A stretch of 64,000 nt of DNA from Rutidosis leptorrhynchoides (GCF_046630445.1 NC_092340.1:365346001-365410000); one strand, 5' to 3'. Positions 24,885-36,231 are shown, numbered from the stretch's first letter. Translations and numbers: made by a program. The notes: generated from the sequence alone by a model not told the origin.

Positions 24885-25217
24885 GGATTGCTTATATGTT
24901 AGACAAGCTATGTGCATGGAGTCGTACATGGCATATTTTTCAAGGAAACGTTGCATTCACCAAATCATCACCATGTATCTTATTTTGACTGCATTGTCAA
25001 CGGAAGTACTATTGTAAACTATTATTTACGGTGATTGTCTATATGTAGAAATCATTAGATATCGAAAACCTTTGATTTAAATATTCATTTATGGTGTGCC
25101 TTTTAAAAAAATGCAATGTTTACAAAACATATCATATAGAGGTCAAATACCTCGCAATGAAATCAATGAATGACGTATTGTCCATATGGAATTGGAGCGA
25201 TCATCACATTTTATCAG
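24885..25217 (+). repeat. Fragment of another LTR, opposite orientation, ending GATCATCACA
   Basis: Ends with TGCAATGTTT then ATATAGAGGTCAAATACCTC then GCGATCATCACA. This matches the 3' part of the plus-strand LTR at about 49402-49520, so the fragment is in plus orientation and abuts the truncated minus LTR. No gene. Confidence 0.6.
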
Positions 25218-25600
25218 TAATATATGTATTTAATTCGTGATTCATCATAAACTGTTTAACGACGAAATTTAGCATACAAGCATGCATAAACATATATACT
25301 CGAGCACTAGACATGGATACATTATTAATATATAAAAGATAAGATATGAATACTCACGTATCAATATTGTGATTCAATATTCAAGAAAGTACGTAGACGT
25401 AACAGAGATGATAAACACTAGGTTTGACTTGCAAAATAATACCCCACAAATATTACCCATAACCTCCATAGCTATAATTCATAATTTCCTTAGCTCTATC
25501 CCGTTCGAAAACTATTTTGAAAGTGACACGCTCATGATCTCGTCGTAGTATTTTATGTATAATACTACTAATAATAATAAGATTAATAATAATATTAATC

Positions 25601-25654
<54 letters not shown>

Positions 25655-26572
25655 GTATATGTATATAAGTTATACGGAGTGTAAGATGAAAGAAATATGA
25701 ATCACAAAAATTGAATTCGATCGCTTTATATAGACTTGGCCTGAAAAAGTACCTCATGCGATCGCATGGGTCTGAGGAGCATTGGCCATGCGATCGCATG
25801 GCCTGAGGATCCAGCTCACAAACTTTTGTATTTTTGTTCGTCGACATATTTATTAATAATATATATAATATATATAATTTAAATTAATTAATTATATATT
25901 ATATTATATTCTCGTTTATAGGTGACTTGTAATTTTTGTTCCGATAAGTCGTACGTCGTCACTCGACTTGTGTCCCGGTTCCGGTTTTTTCGAATATCCT
26001 TTCGCACACTTAGAAAACTTGCATTTTACGTTTCGCGAATCGTACCTTTGTCAAAATATAGATTTAAATTATTCATAAATCATACCACTTGAAATATAAC
26101 TTATACATTTAAGTGTTTTGGTCATTTACTTCTATAAATCATCGTCTCATTGTATATACATATACATATATACATTTTTACTTTGAAATAGTGTTTTACT
26201 GTAGCAAAGTACTGTAGCAAATAGTGATTTTCGAAAACACTGTAGCATTTTGGGTACTGTAGCAATTCGAAAATACTGTAGCAAATTAGTGTTTTACTTG
26301 TTCATCTTAAACGTTTTAGTTCACTTATCTAAATATCAATCGAATTAACAAACGAATGTTACTATCGTTTACTAAATAACTTGAAATCATATATATATTA
26401 ATTTATATATATATTGTTCGTGAATCATAGAGAACAGTCAAAGAATAATTGATTATATGAATATAGTTCCAAAACTTTCGTGACTCAACATTACAGACTT
26501 TGCTTATCGTGTCGGAAACGTTTAATCATACAAAGATTAAGTTTAAATTTGGTCAGAAATTTCCGGGTCATC
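25218..26572 (-). repeat. LTR remnant with palindrome pair, AAT repeat and ACTGTAGCA words
   Basis: On the minus strand the terminus at 26572 is TGATGACCCGGAAATTTC, the LTR start seen four more times in the window. It contains a TATA box and palindromes (next entry), an (AAT)n microsatellite around 25603-25654, and five copies of ACTGTAGCA between 26207 and 26284. No ORF worth calling. Confidence 0.65.
25724..25803 (-). promoter_or_regulatory. Paired palindromes plus TATA box in a minus-strand LTR
   Basis: GGCCATGCGATCGCATGGCC (25784-25803) is a perfect 20-bp palindrome; CATGCGATCGCATG (25755-25768) repeats its core. On the minus strand TATATAAAG (25732-25724) follows 22 bp after the second palindrome. 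Probable LTR promoter. Confidence 0.6.
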
Positions 26573-28007
26573 AAATCCGCCATGTGTACTTAAAAAACTT
26601 GAGAGTGTAAGAAGGTCATTTTTTTGGGGCGGGACGGGAATCGAGTCAAAAATTGCGTGGGTCAAATGGGATGAGGTTATCCGTCCTTTCGAGGAAGGTG
26701 GCCTAAATTTGGGGTCTTTAAAAAATAAAAACCTAGCTTTGATCGGTAAGTGGTGGTGGAGGTTCATGACCGAAACCAACTCCTTGTGGGTCAAAGTTAT
26801 TTCTAGCATATATGGGTCATCGGGTCATTTGGGTGCGGGTGGGTCTTTTTATAATCATTCTTCTCGTAATACTACTTGGCTAAACATTGTGAAGGTCGGA
26901 GAATACATCGATTCTCTTGACATTAATTTCAGGAACTCCTTTTTCAAGAAGATTGGCGACGGGCACTCCACCTCATTTTGGAATGACCCGTGGCTTATCA
27001 GTGAGCCGTTAAAAGATAAATTCCCAAGATTAGCGAGATTGAATTCATGCACAAATGCTAAAGTCATCGACAGAGTTATTCGGGATGGTGAAAACCTCTG
27101 CTTTTGTGGCTCCTGGGTGCGTGAACCGAGAGGAAGAAACAGCAGCGACTTGGACCATTTAAAAATGTTGCTGGATCAGTTTCAAGGGTACGGGAGCAAT
27201 GAAGATTCATGGGTTTGGAAATTGTCTTCAAAAGGAACCTTCTCAACAAAAGAACTTACGGGTATTATTAATTCTAGAACTTTTAGCGTTAATAATAATT
27301 GTATCGAAACCTTGCGGAATAATTTTGTCCCAAAAAAAGTGGAATTTTCGTTTGGAGAGCAAGGCGTAGGCGTATCCCGGTTTTAGAGGAATTGGATAAG
27401 CGTGGTATAGATTTACACTCCGTGCGTTGCCCTATTTGCGATGGTGGTATCGAGTCCGTTGACCATTCTCTTATCCTTTGTCCTCTTGCAAATGATATTT
27501 GGTTAAAGGTTCTCAATTGGTGGGGTTTTGGTGGGTTGACAAATTGGAGTATAAATGAAATCTTCAAAGGAAAAGCAAATTGTGCGATGTCGGAAACGGG
27601 TGCGAAGATATGGCAAGCGGTGGAGTGGACGTGTGAGTATCTCATTTGGAAGAATCGGAACCAAAAGGTTTTCAAAAAAAAGTGTTGGAATCCGCCGGTT
27701 GCTCTAAGTGAAATCCAAATTTTGAGCTATGAATGGGTCGGGAAAAGATGCAAGTCGAAGCATATTGTTTGGCACGATTGGTTACATAATCAGGGTTCTC
27801 TATTAGTTTGAGTTTTCTTGGGTCATTTGGTTTCTATCTTAGCAACAAAATGTCCTAATGTAGTTTAGTTTGTCGAGTTATATTTGTTTTGTGAAATGGG
27901 TTGTTTTTGCCCATTCTATTGTAGATACACAGGCTGCTTTTGCCCATGTTGCTGTATCTTTTTTTTGTGTTAATAAAAAAATTGCCTTTCAAAAAAAAAA
28001 AAAAAAA
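26573..28007 (+). mobile_element. LINE (L1-type) 3' end, 5' truncated, with poly(A)
   Basis: Coding remains of a LINE ORF2 C-terminus, then a 3' UTR ending AATTGCCTTTC followed by an A18 run. It abuts the LTR remnant at 26572. No target duplication was recognised. Typical 5'-truncated dead copy. Confidence 0.85.
26574..27811 (+). pseudogene. LINE ORF2 C-terminal region with zf-RVT domain
   Basis: The frame from 26574 gives RRSFFWGGTG, WVKWDEVIRPFEEGGLNLGSL and LIGKWWWRF, the standard segment after the RT palm of plant LINEs. It runs to a stop at 27384-27386. Reading then shifts near 27345 to a second frame (27387-27811) with CPICDGGIESVDHSLILCPLA, the zinc-binding region called zf-RVT in plant LINEs, and WKNRNQKVF. 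Endonuclease and RT catalytic parts are absent. The frameshift and truncation make it non-functional. Confidence 0.85.
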
Positions 28008-28267
28008 ATTTAATTATTATTTATTAATTTATTACGAATACGAAGTATAATTAAAAGAAAAGGATGGACTTATAGTGAGTGAATGTGCGGTGTGCGAGTC
28101 GTGAACGCGGGTATGTTAAGTCAAACAAAGGTTGGTGGTTCTCCAAAACTACCCGGAATTCTTTGTTTATACGGAGTAATTCATTCATAATTTTAATTTG
28201 ACAAAATTGCCTCTTTACATATGATTTTAAAGTCAAATAGTCCCTCTAAAGTCTAAACTACATATGA
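28008..28267. other. AT-rich spacer, no feature seen
   Basis: Nothing supportable; short and AT-rich. Confidence 0.4.
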
Positions 28268-28440
28268 ATTTTTTTTTTTTTTAAAAGCAAGATAATTCAT
28301 TCATAACAAAAGATGTACAACGGAGTTAACGCCCAAACGGACGCGTACAACATTAAGCGAATAATTAAAACGAAAAAGAACTTGAGGTGCGAAGGTTGCA
28401 CCTCACTCGAATTATCTATCTAGCAAACTAAATACAGATT
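28268..28440 (-). repeat. Retroposon 3' end on minus strand (poly-T on plus)
   Basis: A T run followed by AAAAGCAAG. In reverse this is CTTGCTTTT plus poly(A), close to the LINE tail at 27981 (ATTGCCTTTC plus poly(A)). The body has no recognisable coding. Confidence 0.4.
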
Positions 28441-28904
28441 TAGGTTTAGAGAGCCAATTAGTCCACTCGAGATTTTTTCCTTTGATTCTAGATGAGATCC
28501 ACTAAAAGGTGTGTACTGAAAAACTGCCTCTTTAATTTTCAGTAAAGATACGACTTTCAACATTTTATTTCCTCGTACCTTATCCCATGGACGTTACATT
28601 TTGCCGTCGGTATGGTATATACACTAAAATTACTACTTCAATCTACCTAACGGGAGAATAAGTTACATTTCACGATTAAATGATGAAAACTTTTGACGTA
28701 ATGAGAGGTCGTGGGTTCCGGTTATGGTATGAACATTATTATGTTTATACCGTATTGAGTGTGCGTTTGTTCTTTTTAAAATGTTTGAATGCTTCTTAGA
28801 GATAATTGTGAATTCATAGATGGTAATTCAAATTCCAATTCCAATGATATATTAGAGTAAGCAGAGCAATACAAATTGCATTTAATTTCACCCATTTTTT
28901 TGGA

Positions 28905-29200
28905 CATTGGTTTGGAATCACTCAGGGGGCTAAATCACCCACGTGTTCATCTCCTGTAGTTGGATAACCCGCCACCAACTATTGTCCTGGAGGAAATACG
29001 AACCAATCTAAGGGCATGACCGGTAAAACCTCCATTCCCGCTGTCCCCGCCAACTATTGTCCTGAGTGGATACTTTAGGTCAGGGATAAACATTGAGTGC
29101 AATGTTGCAACACAGCGGAGTCGAACTTCTGACATCTCGCTAAAATGAGCACCCCACATGAAATCGACATATACTTGAACTTTAATTAGTCCATCCAATA
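28905..29200 (-). repeat. Probable SINE-like retroposon with a tRNA B-box-like word
   Basis: On the minus strand AGTTCGACTCC resembles a Pol III B box. The body carries AGGACAATAGTTGG twice, about 70 bp apart. An A box and target duplication are not clear. Confidence 0.35.
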
Positions 29201-29440
29201 TCAAAATCATATATAAGTGTATTAAAATGTGTGTATGGTGTCACGCACACAAAACAAACAAAGAAAAAAAAAAAAAAAAGAGACTGATCTGAAACAATTG
29301 TTTATGAACATATAGCCAATCAATTAAGTTCGTATCGTCTCATTTGTAGTTTCACTGGGCCCCAGATTTGGTAAAAGGATTGAATTGGTAGTTTACAGAT
29401 CAATTAGAGTCTAGACCTCTTATCAGTTACTGCTTTCTAT

Positions 29441-30130
29441 GATAGTGATAACTAGTCCAGATCCGGCCCGCGCGATGCGGCGGGAGTTTTCGGCCTGCAT
29501 ATTCATATTTAACGTAGCTTTATGTATTTACAGAAGGGAAAATGACTCATGTGTTAAGCGCCGTTGCAGGTGTCGTCATCTTTAGTGTTTTTTAAAAATT
29601 GTCCGGTTCGAACGTTGTTAGTTTCGTTTTGTTGACAAAATTATTTCGAGTCTAACGGTGCTGTCGAAAAAATTTAAATCGCGGCGAGCAGGAAGATACG
29701 GGCTGTCGTTGTGTTTAGCGTTTTTTAAAAAGTGTCCGTTTCGAACGTACATATTTTCGTTTTGTTCATAAAATTATTTCGAGTCTGACGTTGCTGTTGA
29801 AAAAATTTAACTCGCAGCTAGCGGGAAGATACGAGTTGTCGCTGTGTTTAGCGTTTTTTAAAAAATGTCCGTTTCGAATGTAGTTAGTTTCGTTTTGTTC
29901 ATAAAAATATTTCGAGTTTAACGATGTGGTCGATGAAATTTAACTCGGGGCAAGGAGGAAGATACGGGTTGTCGAAGTGTTTGGGTAAGATGTCGGTGCA
30001 GTTAACGTTTTTTTTTTAAAGTCACCGTTTTGAATGCAGTTAGTTTCATTTTGTTCATAAAATTATTTCGAGTTTAATGGTGGTGTCGGTAAAGAATAAC
30101 TCGAGACGGTTATGAAGATAAGGCCCGTGA
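29441..30130. repeat. Degenerate 130-155 bp tandem repeats (about four units)
   Basis: Words GTTTTTTAAAAA, TTCGAA, TTAGTTTCGTTTTGTTCATAAAATTATTTCGAGT, split here as GTTTTTTAAAAA and TTTCGTTTTGTTCATAAAAT, recur near 29588, 29722, 29853 and 30008. A GC-rich head (GGCCCGCGCGATGCGGCGGG) lies at 29465-29484. Dispersed plant repeat of unknown class; a Helitron is possible but no terminus was proved. Confidence 0.6.
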
Positions 30131-30203
30131 AAGTTTTCGGTGGAGTTTGTTCTAATTTTTAAATTAAAAATTGAATTTGCATTTTTTACCCTGAAGAAGT
30201 TAC

Positions 30204-30524
30204 CAAATGAACCTTGTAAGAGGGGGTGAATATAGAAAATGGTGAGGTGAGAACTGTTGTCGTTTGTAAAACTGAGATGATTTAAAATGACCCATCCCAT
30301 GTGATTTAGGGGCTGTTTATTTATGACTTATTGGCCTTAATTGACTACAAGCATTATTCGGTCAAATGAACCTTGTAAGAGGGGGTGAATATAGAAAATG
30401 GTGAGGTGAGAACTGTTGTCGTTTGTAAAACTGAGATGATTTAAAATGACCCTTAATCCCATGTGATTTAGGGGCTGTTTATTTATGACTTATTGGCCTT
30501 AATTGACTACAAGCATTATTCGGT
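30204..30524. repeat. Tandem duplication of a 159-162 bp unit
   Basis: CAAATGAACCTTGTAAGAGG through CATTATTCGGT occurs at 30204-30362 and 30363-30524, nearly identical with a 3-bp insertion in the second copy. Confidence 0.9.
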
Positions 30525-31640
30525 CACCATGGTGGGTTGTTTACTTGAGCATTATTGATTAATTCATGGTGACCGGAAGACTTTCTGATACATATACAAA
30601 TGCTATGTCCTCCCCATATAGCTCTATCTTTTCCAACATTTACCAACAATACTCTTGTTTTTTAAATTCTAGTATCTTTCTTCCATCTTTTTTTCCAGAA
30701 ACAATTCGTTCGTTCATCTTCTATATTTCAAAATCCAAACTGGTTTGAAAAAGAAAAAAATTTCTTCATCTTCGATCTTTTTTTATGACCCACATATCTC
30801 AACGATGAACGTTAACCACATATCTCGAAAGCCACAATCACTCGATAACCAACTTCATATGTTCCTCTATGAGAGCACGATTATGTTATCATATTCTGAT
30901 TACGATACACGTATTGCGGATCTCGATATATTTTTGAATACTAAGGCAAAAATGAATTTCAAAATCAAGGTTTTTAATGATTTTGGAATTTCTTGTGGTA
31001 GCTATTGTATAATTACTTGGTTGATTAATCGATAATAGTATGTGACGGCGATGGTGAGCTTTGAAAGATGAAGCGGTGTTGTTTTGGGTATAAAAAGGAG
31101 ACAAAACTCAACCATTTTTATCGTAGTCATTTTTTCATTTATTAAAAAAAAGAATTCAAGTAACATTTATATGACAAATGATTTTATCAATGTAAACATA
31201 TATAATCATGATTTAATTATTAAGGTTAATATAGTAATTTACTATCATTCAGTCAAATCATTCAGCACAAAAAATAAACAACAATTTTCATTCTCTTCTT
31301 ACTACATATAACTCTTCATTATCTATATTGTCATCTATACCCGTACATAACTTAATGGAAAAAAAGTAAACTGACCCTTAGTATATAAAGGGATTAATAA
31401 CATTATAGCGTACAAGTTTATAGTTAAAAATTAAAAAGATTAAACATATTTTTTTCTTGCAAAATTTTCAGTTATTCATGTGAAGATTAATTTAACGGAT
31501 TATGCTAAAGAAGGTTTTAAAGTTGTCGTTAACATAAATAATTGTGTTGTACATTATTGTTGAGATTGACTTTTTGATGCGGGGTTACGTAAACTTACAA
31601 TGAATTTACGCATGATAACTACCCTAAAAGTTGAAGTTAG
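30525..31640. other. AT-rich intergenic DNA, no gene recognised
   Basis: Several short ORFs (up to 96 codons) have biased, AT-driven composition and no domain. Nothing else seen. Confidence 0.5.
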
Positions 31641-31644
31641 CAAA

Positions 31645-31925
31645 ATTCTACTCCCTATGTTCCATATTAATTGTCCACATATAAAAACACATAATTTAAA
31701 AAAATATCATAAAAGTACTATACTTTTTATTTATTTTTCAATTTTACCCTTACAATTTTTCTCTCCTTTAATCATCTCCATATACATTAACGACATAATA
31801 GAACTTAAATTTCTTAAAAAAGAAAAATTATATTAATAAAATTGAACAATTAATTTGAGACATCCTATAATAGAATACTGAAGAATAAATTGATAACATA
31901 ATTACTAATATAATACTCCGTATAT
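31645..31925. repeat. Possible Stowaway-like MITE remnant
   Basis: Begins CTACTCCCTATGTTCCATATTA and, in two words, continues AATTGTCCACAT; the far side has ATTTGAGACATCC and ATACTCCGTA. These resemble Stowaway-type ends, but the inverted repeat is not clean. Confidence 0.3.
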
Positions 31926-31994
31926 CAGTACGATATAACAATTTGATGATTACGAGTAGAGTGACAGACACTTTTTACCTCATCATTATAATAT

Positions 31995-32128
31995 GGGGAG
32001 TGATTCGTACACCATCAGTTTTTAGTCATACACCACCAAACATGCATTATGGTGTTGTACTGCATAACATTATAAATTTTATTTGGTGGTGTATGGCTAA
32101 AAATTATTCATGTACGAATCATCACCTC
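31995..32128. mobile_element. 134-bp fold-back MITE
   Basis: The left arm (GTGATTCGTACACC, then TTTTTAGTCATACACCACCAAA in two words) is matched in reverse by the right arm (TTTGGTGGTGTATGGC, TAAAAATT, GTACGAATCATCAC). The arms are about 45 bp with a few mismatches. No clear target duplication. Confidence 0.7.
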
Positions 32129-32561
32129 TAATAACACTTTCATTCTTCATCATTATAAACGTATATTACATTATGACAATACAATTGTTTTTTTTTTAAT
32201 TTTTTTTTGTATTATGAAGAAAACCTCCTATAAACGAGTACATTGACTCTTTCATAGAAATTCAGGTAATCAAGCGAGACCTAGTAACGCCTTCCTCGCG
32301 TTTGCCAAGAAGAACCTAACCCTTCGAGTATAATTACTCTCTCCCTCTTATAAGTACAAACATTACTAAATTATATCATTCTAATGTAGACTTAATTTAA
32401 AATATTTAGACTTGATCCTTTTAATTTTTGCCCTGTCATTTATGTTGGGAAGCATATAGTTCATTAGCTTAGACTTTGGAAGTTGAACCTTCCAATTTTA
32501 GATGCATGTTTAACCGAAATACATGGAGTTCTTCACAAGATGACGAAAGTATCCTTACATG

Positions 32562-32911
32562 CAGTTGCGGTACCAGGATTTTTTTTCACCAGGGTCAAAA
32601 AAAAAATTAAAAACCGTGGCAATTTTTTGGACAAAATATGAAGATTTTGGGGCAAAAAATGGAGGTTTTTAGACAAATTATGGAGATTTTGGGGCAAAAT
32701 TTTAACGTTTGTGGAAAAAATTTGAAGGTTTTGGGGTAAAATTTGAAGGTTTTGGGTAAAATTTGAAGATTTTTGGGCAAAATTTAAAGGTTTTGGGGCA
32801 AAAAAAAAAATCCACTGGAGGCAAAGTCGAAAAATCAAAAAATTTTACACTGAAAATTGCAAATCCACTGGAGGCGACTGCCCCCGCTGTCTCTTAATAA
32901 AACCGCCCCTG
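32562..32911. mobile_element. Non-autonomous hAT-like element, 8-bp target duplication
   Basis: Starts CAGTTGCGGTACC and ends AAACCGCCCCTG, short inverted ends of hAT style. The 8-bp direct repeat CTTACATG flanks it (32554-32561 and 32912-32919). The interior has about eight degenerate 22-28 bp tandem units with the core GGTTTTGGGGCAAAATT. There is no transposase. Confidence 0.75.
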
Positions 32912-32919
32912 CTTACATG

Positions 32920-33104
32920 TAGATATATCGGCTAGAATGTCAGATTGCCAGTTGGCATATGATGGTGCAGTCATTGGCCGACACTCTCCCCTCACATTTC
33001 AATTATTTAATAATTCCAATAAAATAAGTTAAGGATAATTCTTAGAAGTATTGTTAACATACATTAAATAATTTTAAATGACGATTATCAGTTATTTTTT
33101 CTAG
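32920..33104. other. Spacer leading into a tandem duplication
   Basis: Contains an extra partial copy of the ATTAAATAATTTTAAATGAC word found in the following repeats. Confidence 0.4.
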
Positions 33105-33949
33105 TTGGTGGTTATCAAGATGTACAATTACCTAAATGTGTTAATAACAATTAAATAATTTTAAATGACGATTATCAGTTATTTTTCTAGTTGGTGGTTA
33201 TCAAGATGTACAATAACCTAAAGTGTGTTAATGAGAATCCTAAGACCACAGATAACGCTAGCGTTTCTCACCCAAAACCGCCCACAAACGCCCCACAAAC
33301 GCCCGGAACGCAGCGTTTGTGGGCGTTTGTCAGCAAAAAACGCTGTAGCACTTTTGGCGTTTGGGTACGTGGCATTTTTTGATTGGCTGGTCAAATCCGG
33401 ACGTTATACCCCCAAAAAGCAGATGGCATATTTTTTTATTATTATTATTTTATCTTATTTTCACACATTCTATCTTCATCTCCTCTGAATATTCTTCCCC
33501 TTTTCTTCCAAATTAACATCAACCCTAATTGGTGGTTATCAAGATGTACAATTACCTAAAGGTGTGTTAATGACAATTAAATAATTTTAAATGTTGATTA
33601 TCAGTTATTTTTCTAGTTGGTGGTTATCAAGATGTACAATAACCTAAAGTGTGTTAATGAGAATCCTAAGACCACAGATAACGCTAGCGTTTCTCACCCA
33701 AAACCGCCCACAAACGCCCCACAAACGCCCGGAACGCAGCGTTTGTGGGCGTTTGTCAGCAAAAAACGCTGTAGCACTTTTGGCGTTTGGGTACGTGGTA
33801 TTTTTTGATTGGCTGGTCAAATCCGGACGTTATACCCCCAAAAAGCAGATGGCGTTTTTTTTTTTTATTTTATCTCATTTTCACACATTCTATCTTCATC
33901 TCCTCTAAATATTCTTCCCCTTTTCTTCCAAATTAACATAAACCCTAAT
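33105..33949. repeat. Tandem duplication of a 424-bp unit with GC-rich hairpin
   Basis: Copy 1 is 33105-33528 and copy 2 is 33529-33949, both starting TTGGTGGTTATCAAGATGTA and ending AACCCTAAT. Each holds a hairpin of ACAAACGCCCCACAAACG against CGTTTGTGGGCGTTTGT (copy 1 at 33284-33330) and the word CGCTGTAGCACTTTTGGCG. The two copies differ at only a few positions. Confidence 0.9.
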
Positions 33950-33966
33950 CCTAAAATCCTCTTCAA

Positions 33967-34116
33967 ATGGCAAACAACAACAACAACGCAAACTCAAACC
34001 AAATCCCTAACGAAAACGAAAACGAATTGCCCAATTCGTTTACGAATTGCCCAATTCGTTTACCAATTTACTCAATTAAGAGTGTCGTAAAAAAAATTCA
34101 TATCTATAAAGTATAA
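33967..34116 (+). pseudogene. Short Asn-rich ORF after the duplication (49 aa)
   Basis: MANNNNNANSNQ start following CTTCAAATGG, then NENENELPNSF. It includes a 22-bp direct repeat (CGAATTGCCCAATTCGTTTA). The preceding AACCCTAAT...TCCTCTTCAA text looks like a plant 5' leader, so this may be the truncated first exon of a transposase or other gene. No domain. Confidence 0.25.
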
Positions 34117-34355
34117 TCTATAATATTTGAATTTACTCTTAATATTCTACTATTATTAATTTACTAAAGTATAATCTGTATATTTATGTTAATATTTAAA
34201 TGTTTTAATAATTATAAAATTTATAATATTATTGTTCACAAAGCTATACTTTCATATTATATTTTAAATAGTATTATGAATTATGATTGTTTATTTAGCC
34301 TTAAAAAATAAATTTTCTATTCTTTCTTTTCTTTTTGTGCAAAGCAAGAAATAAA
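34117..34355. other. AT-rich spacer, no feature seen
   Basis: Nothing supportable. Confidence 0.4.
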
Positions 34356-34370
34356 TTTGCCAAGAGTTTA

Positions 34371-34598
34371 TTTTTTTTTTATTTTTTTTTTTTTTGAGTG
34401 ACGGTGGAACCCTAACTACGAAGCAGGCACATTGGCCCCAACGCAGCGGGTAAACCGCAAGCCGACCCTCACGGTTACCAGGTAAAGCATCCTCAAGTGA
34501 GCTCCCTTTTTGAACGAGATGGCAGTGCCAAGAATCGAACCCGGGTGGCTCCCTTCACTGGAAGTGTCGGTGGCCATCCAGGCTATGCCTGGATGATT
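34371..34598 (-). mobile_element. tRNA-derived SINE with 15-bp target duplication
   Basis: On the minus strand: GGATGGCCACCGACACTTCC, B box GGTTCGATTC, then a GC-richer body and poly(A) after CCGTCACTC. The 15-bp direct repeat TTTGCCAAGAGTTTA flanks it (34356-34370 and 34599-34613), which is strong evidence for target-primed insertion. Confidence 0.88.
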
Positions 34599-34613
34599 TT
34601 TGCCAAGAGTTTA

Positions 34614-34936
34614 TATATGTTACAGTATATGTTTCTATGTTTCTATTGATGATCTAAATTTGCCAAGAATTTATTTACGTATTACGAAGTATTATTAATT
34701 ACTCCGTAAATAAATATTTCGTTTCAACTATATTTTCTATATTTATTTTTGTTTTGGAAAAGAACATGTGCTTTAGCAAAGTTAAGAGTAAAATAAAATA
34801 ATGCTCGTAAAATGTATACTTATATTCTATTAAATTACAAGGGTAAAGGATACTAGAAAAAATATTTACTTGGATTTTAACCGTTCAATATTAGCACAAG
34901 GTAAATATATCGTATATCCTTTTTTTTCCTCCCCCT

Positions 34937-34971
<35 letters not shown>

Positions 34972-35749
34972 GTCTATCTATAGTTTCTATTATATTGCTA
35001 AAATGATGATGTCATTATTAAGCTAATTCCTTTATTAAGAAAAAATTAAAAAAAAAAGAATCTAAGCATGGTGGATGATGCCATTAATCTAAATAATTTT
35101 GAATTAAAATTAAATCTTATTAATTAATTATTATTATTAAATCTTATTAATAATTATTTTAATTAATAACATTAAATAATTTTAAATTGTTTTAATTAAT
35201 TATTTTGAATTGAGTATGAGAAGGTATAAAAGTTAGGCAGAATGAAACCAATTCTATATTTATATTTTAATTTACACTTTTAAAAAATGACAACCAATAT
35301 TATCTCTTATGATTAAATGTGGATTGTTAAATATGCATTTTAGGTGTTTGATGAAATGTTCAGCTGACGAGTTTCTTAGTCGGACTATGTGATTCCACGG
35401 GTCATTAAACTAAATAACTTTAGCATTTACGTTCACTTAATACCTATCATTAAACTGTTTCGTTTAAACAAAACTGTGGTTCCACGGGTCATTTCACTAG
35501 TAATAATTAAAAATTTAGTAATTTACATGTATATTAAACACTCGATCTTAAATTATACTCTTAGAGCATAAGTTATGTAATCTCTAAAAAATATACTCCG
35601 TATTCGATAATTAATACGTATAACAAATAAGAAATAATTTTTCTTCCTATCAATTCAATCTAACAATTTTTCTAATATCTTAAGATTAATTAAGATTGAT
35701 GTTAAACTTGAAATTTACTGTCTAAGCTTTTAAACCTTCTGTTGATTGC
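34614..35749. other. AT-rich intergenic DNA with CTAT microsatellite
   Basis: (CTAT)n with one variant unit at about 34936-34981. Otherwise no gene or clear repeat; the 60-codon ORF at 35389 has no domain. Confidence 0.5.
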
Positions 35750-36226
35750 AACTTAAGGGGTTTGGATTCAGGTTAGCTGTTGTTGATTGATTGTCACCAA
35801 GAAGGCTTTTTATTTTGCTTATCAAACGTTTTAATTAAATAAAAATTGTTTCGAGTGGCTTGTGTAATGGTTTCTAGTAGATTCAAATTGTGGTGGTTCG
35901 ATGTTAGTATGGATGTCTTTTCATGGGATTTTAGGTCGTGGTGCGAAGGTGGCCGGAATTAAGTTTTGAGATTGTTATGGTTCTAAGCAAGGTGCACGAG
36001 CAATTTATATCGAGTGTTATGTTCGTGAAATTAGATTGGTGTTTCGGGTTATTTTAACGATTGTTCTGTCGGGGTGATTTTCATGATCGTGATTTCTCGT
36101 TGATTAGTAGTTCTTGGTTTCAATCGTGGATATTGATTGTGGTTTTTACAATCGTAGTATCTTCTCCACTAACATTTCTACATTTTGCAATACCACCACT
36201 TGTTAGATTGTGTTAAATTGTGTTAA
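35750..36226 (+). repeat. Retroposon 3' UTR-like piece, left half
   Basis: G/T-rich text continuing at 38577-38955 and ending there in ATTGCCTTTC plus poly(A), the LINE tail of 27981. The copia element at 36232-38571 splits it. No coding seen; includes GTGTTAAATT twice just before the insertion. Confidence 0.5.
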
Positions 36227-36231
36227 ATTGT

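Noticed and set aside
32617..32805. Spaced repeats resembling a CRISPR array
   Set aside because: Units are contiguous and degenerate without spacers, within a hAT-like MITE of a plant genome.
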